Shown here in pieces: positions 1 through 7,110 of a stretch of DNA of 14,422 bases. The DNA lies in assembly GCA_934661755.1 (NCBI GenBank), contig CAKUJM010000058.1:1-14422 (forward strand), given 5' to 3'. The translations under genes and the position numbers were made by a program. Under the pieces are notes generated by a model that did no database searches, was not told the origin of the DNA, and saw nothing but the letters and a program-made list of their open reading frames with translations. The first letter of the stretch is position 1, and each line of letters begins with the position of its first letter. The DNA comes from an uncultured Lentisphaeria bacterium (lineage in GTDB: Bacteria; Verrucomicrobiota; Lentisphaeria; Oligosphaerales; Oligosphaeraceae).

Positions 1-3
1 CAG

Positions 4-82
4 GCGGCGGAGGGGTTAACCGCGTGAGTGAACTTGGCCGGTGCATGTGTTGTCAATGACAAAGTCTGTTTGCAACATGGCG
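4..82. repeat. Left copy of long direct repeat flanking the locus
   Basis: Positions 4-46 match 14342-14384 at 40 of 43 bases by hand count, with shared core GGCTGGTGCAT/GGCCGGTGCAT and CCGCGTGAGTGA. The similarity continues less strictly: 63-82 (AGTCTGTTTGCAACATGGCG) resembles 14403-14422. The window therefore begins and ends in the same repeat family, in the same orientation. From about 73 a further unit begins (CAACATGGCGCGTTCT, GCATGGACGCACG, AACCCCTC) that matches 14242-14300 with small indels. I see no coding potential. It is most likely one of many dispersed intergenic repeats in this genome. Confidence 0.75.
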
Positions 83-149
83 CGTTCTACAAAACTATGC
101 ATGGACGCACGCCATGACCGGCGCCAACCCCTCCGGCGCTGTCGCGCCA

Positions 150-168
150 CCTCCCCTTGCAGGGGAGG
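150..168. repeat. REP-like palindrome (CCTCCCC...GGGGAGG), left copy
   Basis: CCTCCCCTTGCAGGGGAGG is an inverted repeat with 7-bp arms and a 5-base loop. Its exact reverse complement occurs at 14312-14330. A second small stem lies just before it: GGCGC (135-139), loop TGTC, GCGCC (144-148). The right copy is likewise accompanied by a GCCGC/GCGGC stem (14332-14346). The paired-hairpin arrangement next to an AACCCCTCC/GGAGGGGTT edge resembles widespread REP/BIME-type intergenic elements. It could fold in RNA at the 3' end of the leftward operon. Confidence 0.7.
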
Positions 169-177
169 CTTTTCTGG

Positions 178-363
178 TCGTGAAAACGAGAGCGCGGTCG
201 TTTTACGGCCATGCATGACGGCACGTCATGCCCAACGCCAACCCCTCGGCTCTTCTTGTCGTGAGAACGAGAGCGCGGTCGTTTTACGGCCATGCACGAC
301 GGCACGTCATGCCCGGCGCCAACCCTTCGGCTCTTCTTGTCGTGAGAACGTGAGCGCGGTCGT
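178..363. repeat. 81-bp tandem repeat, about 2.3 copies
   Basis: The phrase TCGTGARAACGWGAGCGCGG starts at 178, 259 and 340, exactly 81 bases apart. The third copy breaks off after about 24 bases. Copies 1 and 2 differ at only a few positions. Each unit contains an inverted repeat: GCATGACG-GCA-CGTCATGC at 213-231, and the same with one arm mismatch at 294-312. A smaller TCGT-GRRA-ACGA hairpin with a GNRA-type loop sits at 178-189 and 259-270. A diverged half unit (GCATGGACGCACGCCATG) precedes the array at about 99-117. No spacers separate the copies, so this is not a CRISPR array. Confidence 0.8.
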
Positions 364-408
364 CATATGCGCGCCCTTGTGTAGCCATTCTGTTCCGTCC
401 GTTACTCG

Positions 409-1740
409 TTAATGGAAGAATGCTCCAATTTTGCGCAGGCGAGCGCGCAGTTGCGTGATTGGGATTTCACGCAGTGACATGCCGGATGCGGCTGCGAATG
501 CGGCGGCCATGCCAGCTGCCTGTCCGGTGATATAGCATGCCGGGATCATGCGAATCGAGGTCATAACATGTCGATCGCAGCTTACGCATCGTCCGCAGGT
601 GAGCAGGTTGGTGGTTTCCAGCGGCAGCAGTATACGGTAGGGGATGCCATAGCTTTCACCGAAGCCGCAAGCTGACGACCGGTATAATTCCTTATGTTTT
701 ACCAGATCCGCCATTCCGGGACGGGATGGATGGATGTCGGCGGGGGCGTTATAGCGTCCGATTTCATCTTCAAAATCGCGACGTGCGTCAAAGTCCGCCC
801 GGTCCAGGACATATTCGCCGATGATTCGCCGTGATTCCCTGATGCCGAGGGTGCTTGCAGTGGAGACGATTTCCGCATTGGAGAAGCCATCGATGCGTTG
901 GCGGTAGAAGTCCTCGTATTCAGCCAGGATGGCGCGGCTGTGGATTGTCCCGGCTGTCAGGGATTCGGCATTGGTTGGGTCGACATCGAAGGCATGGGAG
1001 ATGTTGGCCACTGCGGCAACCCGGGAGATGGCGAACATTCCGGTATGATGATAATCCTCCACGGAGAGCAGGCCGTCTGAAAATGCCTGCCGGATTTTTT
1101 GCAGCATATTGTCGTCGTCATGGCCAAATGCACCGCCCTTGCGGTAGGCGTCCATATCCATTCCCGCCCACATTGAGCACAGGGTCGAGGGCATGACCTG
1201 GCCCTCCTCGCCGCCTTGCCGATATGGTGCGCCGGCCATGGCCGCCAGGGTGCCGTCGCCAGTGGCGTCGATGAAGATGGCGGCGCTGACCGCGAAATTG
1301 CCGCCGGGCGTATTGCACAGGATTGCCTTGACAACCCCGTTTTCGACAACCGCGTCAAACATCCGGGTGTAGTATAGGATCTGTGCGCCGCTGCCGAGCA
1401 GCAAATGCTCGTAGATGCGCTTGAGGTGTTCGGCATTGATGGTGCCTCCGCAATCAAAATTCCGTCTTGCGGCCGCGTCATGCAGATTGTCGATGACCTC
1501 GCGCCCAAAACCGCCCGGCAGAAAATTGACCCCATCCGAGCACATCATGAATGCCGGCACCAGTGCGGCAGTGCTCATCCCCCCGGGCATCGACATGGTG
1601 TCGACAATGAGGACTTTGGCGTCATTGCGGGCGGCAGTGACCGCAGCCGCAATGCCCGCCGGTCCGGCGCCGACGACACAGATATCGACGGCGTACTTCA
1701 GGGGATAGCTTCTGGAAACATCAAGTTTTTCCATTGACAT
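409..1740 (-). CDS. FAD-dependent oxidoreductase (PF12831-like)
   Basis: Predicted flavoprotein of 443 residues, probably cytoplasmic (no signal peptide). The N-terminal Rossmann motif VVGAGPAGIAAA (residues 22-33) and the acidic end of beta-2 (VLIVD, 43-47) bind the ADP part of FAD. IDATGDGTLAAMAGAPY (157-173) and the C-terminal GQAAGMAAAFA (406-416) are typical of the FAD_oxidored group, which is common in Planctomycetes and Lentisphaerota sugar clusters. Length is normal for the family. The usual AGRC segment reads TCGRCVSCDRH (381-391), a Cys-x2-Cys-x2-Cys cluster. The start at 1740 has no Shine-Dalgarno sequence; ATG at 1734 is an equal alternative. It is the last gene of the leftward series, 182 bp after the GH101-like gene. 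The substrate is unknown; oxidation of a sugar or glycoside is my inference from context. Confidence 0.88.
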   Translation of the reverse strand: MSMEKLDVSRSYPLKYAVDICVVGAGPAGIAAAVTAARNDAKVLIVDTMSMPGGMSTAALVPAFMMCSDGVNFLPGGFGREVIDNLHDAAARRNFDCGGTINAEHLKRIYEHLLLGSGAQILYYTRMFDAVVENGVVKAILCNTPGGNFAVSAAIFIDATGDGTLAAMAGAPYRQGGEEGQVMPSTLCSMWAGMDMDAYRKGGAFGHDDDNMLQKIRQAFSDGLLSVEDYHHTGMFAISRVAAVANISHAFDVDPTNAESLTAGTIHSRAILAEYEDFYRQRIDGFSNAEIVSTASTLGIRESRRIIGEYVLDRADFDARRDFEDEIGRYNAPADIHPSRPGMADLVKHKELYRSSACGFGESYGIPYRILLPLETTNLLTCGRCVSCDRHVMTSIRMIPACYITGQAAGMAAAFAAASGMSLREIPITQLRARLRKIGAFFH

Positions 1741-1922
1741 GTCGGGGAGTCCGCCATTGGCCTGGCGGCGGGGGCGTTGGAGTTGATTTCAAGCCGCGTG
1801 CCAGCGAAGCTGTGTTCCCGCCATTCGTTGTCCACTGCCCATCCAGTCCCGCCCCCCTCACCTCCCATCCAGTCCCCCCCCCCCTCCTCCGCAGGCAAGC
1901 GTGGGGGGGGGGGCGGTCGTCT
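1741..1922. promoter_or_regulatory. G-rich leader with C11/G11 inverted repeat
   Basis: This 182-base spacer between the GH101-like gene and the oxidoreductase carries an unbroken run of 11 C (1874-1884) and, 18 bases later, an unbroken run of 11 G (1903-1913). These can pair as an 11-bp all-GC stem. In the leftward transcript the segment also shows several G runs (G11, GGG, G6, GGG, GGG) within about 50 bases, a possible RNA G-quadruplex. The phrase CATCCAGTCCC occurs twice (1849-1859 and 1867-1877 region), a short duplication. It could act as a terminator, a processing site or a translation control for the downstream gene. Function is inferred only from structure. Confidence 0.5.
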
Positions 1923-3785
1923 TCAGGATTTGACTGCGATGTCTCGGGCAGGGATTCGGATGCCGCCGGGGAGCACGGCCTCTTCAGTGTCGTAGTTGAC
2001 AAATACGCGGACGCCGTTGGAATATAATGTCTCTGCCACCGCGCCGTCGTTGTGGATGATGAAGTCATCGAGGAACGCCTTCTGGGTGGAGGCGAGGGCG
2101 GCGAGGTCATCGGTCATGCGCTTGACCGCGGCGGCATCCCGTTTCAGCTTTTCCGGTCCCTCGAATGTGAGGTCGGCGCCCCATCCGGAATTTGCGTCCC
2201 AGGCGGGATTGTAGCGATGATGGAAGTAGATCATCGGGAGTCCGCCCCAGGAGAGATTTTCCAGGTATCGGCGTGATCCCGGGAATTCATTGATTTGCAG
2301 TCGGCAGTTGTTATACAGCAGGATTCCGTGGTAGACCATCTGGTAGAACGGGATGTGTTCATCGCAGAATGGCTCCGTCACCTGATCCAGGTTATAGATC
2401 ATATAGGCGCGGTCCAGTTCGGGGAGCGCCCAGTCACGCACCCCCTCCGACATGGAGATTCCGAACGAATCATGCTGCAGCTTCAGGATCTTTTTGTAAT
2501 AGATGCTGTTGTCGCGCCGGTCAATCGGATGGACTGGATGTGCGCAGCGTCTCATTGCAATGATGGAGATGACATCGACGAAATAGGGGCCATGCAATCC
2601 CGGCAGTCGTTTTTTCACTTCACGGAAGTTCGCCTCGGCGTAGCCGAGAGCCTTTTGGGGGCAGACGCGGTATGCCTGTCCGCCGCCGAGGCGTCCGCCG
2701 CCCACCACGGGTCCGCCGTATTCCCCGCTGTCGCGGCAAACGTCCTCCAGGGAGAAGTTCCTTGCCAGGGTATAGCCGTCATAATAGTTGTCATGCAATG
2801 AAATGTGGTATCCGAGGCGGTTGATTTCCGCGATCAAGTCGCGCAGATCCTGTTCGCTGCCGCATCCATCTACTGTCGGGAAGAGCTGCGGGAATGCGCC
2901 ATCGTGTCCGCCATGTCCCCAGCCGACAAGGCTGAATTCCGCGGGGCCGACGCCTTGCCGGTGGAATTCTTCGGCGATCGTGCGGATGTTTTCGTAGGTC
3001 AGGAAGACGCGTGGCACGGGCTCGTTTTCGGGGGTTTGCTCCAGGATCTGCGTTGGCAGCGGCTTCACGGCAAGCCGGCAGCGCACCGTCAAGGCCCGTG
3101 ATGAATAATCCAGGTCCGGCTCGGAGCCGCAGCGTTCCGCGATGGTGCGGAGCTTCCGGACTTCGCGGTTGTACTTCCGGTACCATTTTGCGGCATCCTT
3201 CCAGTCGCCTGAAATCTGGGTGAACAGGATGGTCATGTCCTCGTCCAGGGCGTCATCCACCGCCTTTTCGCGGATATTGAAGACTGCGTCAAGCGAATAT
3301 GACTGCCGGCTGCCCCAGGCGGTCCGCAGGCGCAATCCGGCATCCAGTTTTCCGCCCTCGATCAGCCCCATGCAGGCACCGCCATTGCGGAAGAACGCAT
3401 AGAGCGGCATATTTCCCCACGAGACGTTCCATGCGGTCTCATTGAACAGCGGCAGCTCATACTGGGCGCAGTCGTGTCCGGAGGTCCGGCAGAGGTATCC
3501 GGAGGCCCACGGGATCAGATACTTGCCGTCGCGGTTTTCGCAGCATGAGAAATCCGGATTGACGACCACCAGGTCCTTGAATTTGCAATTCCCGGTTTCC
3601 AGCAATGAATCCGCCGGTATTCTCAGCATGGTCCCGTTTGCATCAGGCTTCAGCCGGAAGTCGAACTGCAGACCAAGTTCAGGGTTGCGCCAGCTGCCGC
3701 GCTCCTCATGCCATCCTTCGCCGACAGCAGAGGAACATACCTTCCCCTTCGGATCAAAGTAATTGACCTCAAACGACAGGTTCAT
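1923..3785 (-). CDS. Putative TIM-barrel glycosidase (GH101/DUF5696-like)
   Basis: Protein of 620 residues with no signal peptide, so probably cytoplasmic. The N-terminal ~230 residues look beta-rich. A barrel-like region follows: GWGHGGHDGAFPQ (288-300), YHISLHDNYYDGY (326-338), GPYFVDVISI (399-408) and ISMSEGVRDW (443-452). In retaining glycosidases of the GH101/GH129/GH36 type the nucleophile is Asp in a strand-end Y-x-D-V motif and the acid/base is a nearby Glu. Asp404 and Glu447 are my candidates, 43 residues apart. The assignment is by eye and could instead fall in DUF5696 or an unnamed family. I chose ATG 3785 because the product begins MNLSFEV; ATG 3800 (MGKTQ) is possible but its GGAAGG lies directly against it. 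The gene lies downstream of the beta-helix gene, separated by a hairpin-forming spacer. Confidence 0.7.
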   Translation of the reverse strand: MNLSFEVNYFDPKGKVCSSAVGEGWHEERGSWRNPELGLQFDFRLKPDANGTMLRIPADSLLETGNCKFKDLVVVNPDFSCCENRDGKYLIPWASGYLCRTSGHDCAQYELPLFNETAWNVSWGNMPLYAFFRNGGACMGLIEGGKLDAGLRLRTAWGSRQSYSLDAVFNIREKAVDDALDEDMTILFTQISGDWKDAAKWYRKYNREVRKLRTIAERCGSEPDLDYSSRALTVRCRLAVKPLPTQILEQTPENEPVPRVFLTYENIRTIAEEFHRQGVGPAEFSLVGWGHGGHDGAFPQLFPTVDGCGSEQDLRDLIAEINRLGYHISLHDNYYDGYTLARNFSLEDVCRDSGEYGGPVVGGGRLGGGQAYRVCPQKALGYAEANFREVKKRLPGLHGPYFVDVISIIAMRRCAHPVHPIDRRDNSIYYKKILKLQHDSFGISMSEGVRDWALPELDRAYMIYNLDQVTEPFCDEHIPFYQMVYHGILLYNNCRLQINEFPGSRRYLENLSWGGLPMIYFHHRYNPAWDANSGWGADLTFEGPEKLKRDAAAVKRMTDDLAALASTQKAFLDDFIIHNDGAVAETLYSNGVRVFVNYDTEEAVLPGGIRIPARDIAVKS

Positions 3786-3961
3786 TTGTGTTTTTCCCAT
3801 CCTTCCGCATTCGTTTTGATTCCTGGATCCGTGAGGCTGGTGGTTTTGCGTCAGAATGAGGGGGATTCCGAGGGTGCGTACGGGAAGTACGTGACCGGAA
3901 AACGGCGGAATCATGGCGCAAAAGGCCCAGCTTCACGGCATTCAGGTGGCGGCATTGTGGC
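3786..3961. repeat. Long imperfect inverted repeat between two genes
   Basis: Arm A (3821-3857, plus strand) and arm B (3946-3908, minus strand) share the pattern CCTGRAT-CCGTGARGCTGG-N3-TTTTGCGYCA, about 80 percent alike. Inside them GATTCCG (3864-3870) pairs with CGGAATC (3906-3912), and at the tip CGTAC (3877-3881) pairs with GTACG (3887-3891) around loop GGGAA. The whole can fold into one hairpin of roughly 125 nt in the leftward mRNA. A third copy of the arm lies at 7182-7219. This may be a dispersed palindromic element serving as an mRNA-stability or attenuation structure; it need not be specific to these genes. Confidence 0.7.
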
Positions 3962-6040
3962 CTAATAGGCTCCCTCGATGGAGTCCTCCGTGGTGCGTTC
4001 AAGCTTCATGTCACTGATTGTCAGGTCAGTTGCATCGATTTTGCAATTGGTGAAATTCAGGTTCCCGGAGTTGTCAATTGTGGCGGCTCGGGACACGTCC
4101 TTGAACACGATGCCGTTGAAGAGCGCGCCATCGACATTGCAGATGCGCAGTGCCGCCGCCGAGATTTTGCTGATCGCTGCGTTATCGACGACGATTTTCC
4201 GGATTGGCCGGGTGTCGAATTCTTTTCCCTGTGTCGAAAGATAGCAGCACTGGATGCCAATGACGCATTCATTAATCTTTGCATTGCGGATCATGACATT
4301 GTATGGCGCTGGCCCTTCCTTCCAATTGAGCATGGCTCCGACATTGAAGGCGCATCCTGAATTTTCCAGTTCGCAGTTTTCAAGCAGGACATTGGAGCCC
4401 TGGATGGTGATGCCGTTGTTGCGGTTGTTGCCGGCCTTGTAGTTGATCAGGACCGTGCCCAGGCCGCAGTGGTTGGGTTCGAAGAACACGTCCGGCTCGT
4501 TCTGCAGCTTCTTGACGCCGATCTTATGGTCGCGGCGCTCCTGTTCCGTCGAGACATCCTGGTTCTGGTTGGCATAGGTCACGATGTTGGCGGGGATCGG
4601 GTGTTTCAGTCCCAGCTCGCCGGTGACGATGTCCCGGAATTTGGCGACCCCTTTGCTCGTGACGGTTGTCTGCATCTTGATTTCGCCGGTATATGGCGAT
4701 ACGATGATGATGTTCGTCCCCTCGTCGCGGTTGGTGTTGTCCGGCAGCAGCTTGCCGTTGCGCACCTCGGCGATGGGGACTCCCGGCGCCAGGGTGTTAA
4801 AGCAGTCATCGCTCATATTGCGGAAATCGCAGTTCTTCGCGAAGACGCCGATTTCCACCGGCCGCCAGACGAACAGCGCGTCCGCGTTGGTTGAGAGGAA
4901 TTCCCCGTCCCGCGGCTTTACGGTGCAATTGACATAGGATGGCGAGACGCTGTTGGCCACGGTGAATGCCGCCCCGGTGGAATTGAGGACAGTGACATTT
5001 TCGACGGTGCAGAATCTGCCTCCGGAGATGCCCAGCGCGGGCCTGTCGAAGCGTTGCGGAATCACCATGACAATTCCCGGCTTGAGGCCATTGAGTTTGC
5101 CGTTGAGCGCGTGGCCGATTTGGGCTCTGCAGGTACCATCGGCAAGTTCCTCCACCTTGTGGATGAATTTGTCGCTGGCGGCCTTGACCATCTTCCCATT
5201 CGAGTCAAACGCCATCGTCACCTGCTTCAGATAGGGCAGCGGCGAGTCCGGCTCCATCTTCAGAATCACGCTCGAGGTCGCCTCATCGACGGATACGATC
5301 GTCCCCTGTGCGTACAATTTTCCCTTATATTCGAGGGTCAGGCCGCGGACGGTGACATTGTCCGAGTTGGCGACATTTATTCCGGGGCAATTCGGGTTGG
5401 AGTTGCCGAACAGCAGAACCGCCTTGTCTCCGCCATCGAAGGTGACATTGTGCAGGTCTTTGATGTCGATGTGGGCTGCGTCCTTTCCCGGATGGATATA
5501 GTAGACGCCCTCCGGGATTTTGACAACCACCCTCCCGCGCGTTTTTGCCGCTTCCTGCACGACGGCTTCAAACGCGGCATAATTGTTGGTCGTTCCATCG
5601 CCGATTGCGCCGAACCGCGCAATGTCCAGCACGGTCTCCTTCATGACCGCCAGGCGTTTGGCCAGGCGTATTTCCTGCTTGAAGTAGTTGACGAAGCTGT
5701 TCATGTCATTGCGTTCGCGGTCCAGGAAAAGCGGCGCGTCGGGATTATTTGATTCGGCGTCCCGGGTCATGAGCGCCAGCAGGCTTTCCGCAATCTCCAT
5801 GCGTTTTGCAAAGCGTTCCTTCTGGATATCGGAAGCCGTGCACTGGGCGAAATCCGCCTTGAGCGCGTCCAGGTTCTGCCGCGTCTGGCCGATATACGGC
5901 GGCATTTCCTTCATGAGCGTGGCGCGGTATTCGGCGGAAAAGTTCGCCGGGCTGTATACGGGTTGCGGCTCATATCCGGCGGCGGCGGTCATGATGCCGC
6001 AGATCCCCAGGATCGCGGCGGCAAAAGAGTGCTTCGTCAT
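3962..6040 (-). CDS. Secreted right-handed beta-helix protein, GH110-like
   Basis: Protein of 692 residues. An N-terminal signal peptide (MTKHSFAAAILGICGIMTAAAG) predicts export. Residues ~25-135 form an unusual charged, helical extension. The beta-helix domain opens with RFGAIGDGTTNNYAAF (142-157), the classic pectate-lyase-3 entry motif, and runs through repeated VTV/NVT/ENC rungs. STNADALFVW (383-392) and RNMSDDCFN (407-415) resemble the acidic active-site segments of GH110 alpha-galactosidases: Asp387 and the pair Asp411/Asp412, spaced 24-25. GITIQGSNVLLENCELENSG (543-562) also fits GH110. I chose ATG 6040 because it gives the signal peptide directly; the longer frame from 6124 adds a basic, unlikely leader. 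No Shine-Dalgarno is visible. Likely a secreted alpha-galactosidase-type enzyme; linkage and sugar are not proven. Confidence 0.8.
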   Translation of the reverse strand: MTKHSFAAAILGICGIMTAAAGYEPQPVYSPANFSAEYRATLMKEMPPYIGQTRQNLDALKADFAQCTASDIQKERFAKRMEIAESLLALMTRDAESNNPDAPLFLDRERNDMNSFVNYFKQEIRLAKRLAVMKETVLDIARFGAIGDGTTNNYAAFEAVVQEAAKTRGRVVVKIPEGVYYIHPGKDAAHIDIKDLHNVTFDGGDKAVLLFGNSNPNCPGINVANSDNVTVRGLTLEYKGKLYAQGTIVSVDEATSSVILKMEPDSPLPYLKQVTMAFDSNGKMVKAASDKFIHKVEELADGTCRAQIGHALNGKLNGLKPGIVMVIPQRFDRPALGISGGRFCTVENVTVLNSTGAAFTVANSVSPSYVNCTVKPRDGEFLSTNADALFVWRPVEIGVFAKNCDFRNMSDDCFNTLAPGVPIAEVRNGKLLPDNTNRDEGTNIIIVSPYTGEIKMQTTVTSKGVAKFRDIVTGELGLKHPIPANIVTYANQNQDVSTEQERRDHKIGVKKLQNEPDVFFEPNHCGLGTVLINYKAGNNRNNGITIQGSNVLLENCELENSGCAFNVGAMLNWKEGPAPYNVMIRNAKINECVIGIQCCYLSTQGKEFDTRPIRKIVVDNAAISKISAAALRICNVDGALFNGIVFKDVSRAATIDNSGNLNFTNCKIDATDLTISDMKLERTTEDSIEGAY

Positions 6041-6136
6041 GTTTTTTTGTATGTGGGTTGTGGCCAATGATGCGTCCTGGGACCGGCGAGGCTGGCGATC
6101 CCTGCGGAATGTGCCGCCAGCCATCGGCGGCCGTGG

Positions 6137-6868
6137 CTAGAATCTCCGGAAGTTGTTCTGGAAGCCGAAGTCGTATACCGAGCTGGCCGTCACCTGCATC
6201 ACCGACATGTCCGGCATCAGGACATTGGTGGCGCCGGCGTGGCGCAATGCCAGCGGCTGTCCGGCGACGCCGCGGGCGACGAGCCAGTTGTTCTGCTTGG
6301 GGTCTTCTGTCCGGTAGCCATCCGCCAGATAGAACAGGTACTTGACGCCGGCGCTTTGGAGCGCCGCGGCCTGGCAGGCCGGGACCCGTGACTGCTTGAA
6401 CACGTATGCCTTCTCGATTGAAGGCAATGAGGCCGGACTCCAGTCGGCGCTGGTGTTGGCCGCATAGCCGGTATACCTGCGGTTGTCGCCGTCGTTGCCG
6501 GCTCCGACCCAGATTTCCGCGGACGGGCAGAAGGCCACGCTCCAGGAGCTGAGGTAGTATGGTCCGAACTGCAGGCCCACAGGCAGCGAGATCCGGCGGT
6601 ACTGGCGCCAGCGCGACTCCACGAAGAACTCATGCCACGGATAGTGATGGCCGTTCTGGAGATAATTGTATGCAATCAACGGCACATAGTCTTCGTTGTC
6701 GTCGGCGTACATTGCGAATCCCAGGCCGCACTGCTTTTTGTTGTTGACGCATTTGATCCCCTTGGCCTTCTCTCGCGCCTTGGAGAGCGCCGGGAGCAGC
6801 ATCGACGCCAGAATCGCGATGATCGCGATCACGACCAGCAATTCAATGAGTGTGAAATGTTTCTTCAT
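6137..6868 (-). CDS. Prepilin-type (type II secretion G-like) protein
   Basis: Protein of 243 residues. The N-terminus MKKHFTLIELLVVIAIIAIL is a class III prepilin signal: cleavage is expected before Phe5, with Glu at mature position 5 and a single hydrophobic helix to about residue 27. Residue -1 is His instead of the usual Gly, a variant I associate with Lentisphaerota. LSKAREKAKGIKCVNNKKQCGLGFAMYADDNEDY-type sequence follows (split here at residues 28-62). The C-terminal RHAGATNVLMPD (209-220) is a degenerate form of the RHxGxANVLFADGHV motif, with Met replacing the usual Gly after Asp. I chose ATG 6868 because GAGGAG at 6879-6884 lies 10 nt upstream; ATG 6898 would add ten residues. It is the first gene leftward from the divergent promoter region. 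Role is probably a surface or periplasmic pseudopilin; partner unknown. Confidence 0.88.
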   Translation of the reverse strand: MKKHFTLIELLVVIAIIAILASMLLPALSKAREKAKGIKCVNNKKQCGLGFAMYADDNEDYVPLIAYNYLQNGHHYPWHEFFVESRWRQYRRISLPVGLQFGPYYLSSWSVAFCPSAEIWVGAGNDGDNRRYTGYAANTSADWSPASLPSIEKAYVFKQSRVPACQAAALQSAGVKYLFYLADGYRTEDPKQNNWLVARGVAGQPLALRHAGATNVLMPDMSVMQVTASSVYDFGFQNNFRRF

Positions 6869-7110
6869 CTGTTGTTGTCTCCTCTTTTTCATCTGCATTC
6901 ATGTGCAGGGAAATCCTGCTGGCGCTTGGCGGAAACATTCCATTTCCGCCCGGGGGTGAAGGCGGTGATACCCTTTCGCATCGCGGTTAATATGACATTG
7001 GCGAATGGCGGTGCTATTGACGCAAACTTCTAATTTAGAGAAAGTATTTAAATAATAATCAATCGGTGCGGGGATTGCGGCGGAGCATGTTGGAGCGGGC
7101 GTCCTTTTGA

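Larger units (their letters stand above)
1..408. other. Gene-free repeat region downstream of the leftward operon
   Basis: This 408-base stretch lies beyond the stop codon of the FAD oxidoreductase and contains only the repeats listed separately (flanking repeat, palindrome, 81-bp tandem array). Open frames crossing it follow the repeats and have arginine- and serine-rich low-complexity translations, so I do not call any gene. No U-tract terminator for the leftward operon is evident. The palindrome at 150-168 is the best structural candidate for a transcript end. Confidence 0.7.

Noticed and set aside
178..363. Regular repeats suggesting a CRISPR array
   Set aside because: The copies are contiguous 81-bp tandem units with no unique spacers, only about 2.3 copies are present, and no cas gene is nearby.
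41..412. 123-residue open frame on the plus strand across the left repeats
   Set aside because: Its translation simply repeats with the 81-bp DNA unit (27 codons), is Arg/Ser/Cys-rich, and lacks a ribosome binding site or recognisable domain.
1874..1913. Homopolymer runs as a phase-variation switch
   Set aside because: The runs lie between genes, not in a reading frame or between promoter boxes that I can identify. Only leader-structure effects remain plausible.
1721..2110. Small open frames across the C11/G11 spacer
   Set aside because: They consist of Pro/Gly/Arg runs from the homopolymers and have no start signal. The spacer reads better as a structured leader.
5054..5752. 232-residue open frame opposite the beta-helix gene
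   Set aside because: The beta-helix protein in the other strand has a signal peptide and family motifs throughout this span; the opposite frame shows no recognisable family and no ribosome binding site.
7017..7050. TTGACG with TATTTA as a promoter in the AT-rich core
   Set aside because: The spacer would be 22 bases, too long for a standard sigma70 promoter. The pair at 7111-7139 has the correct 17-base spacing.
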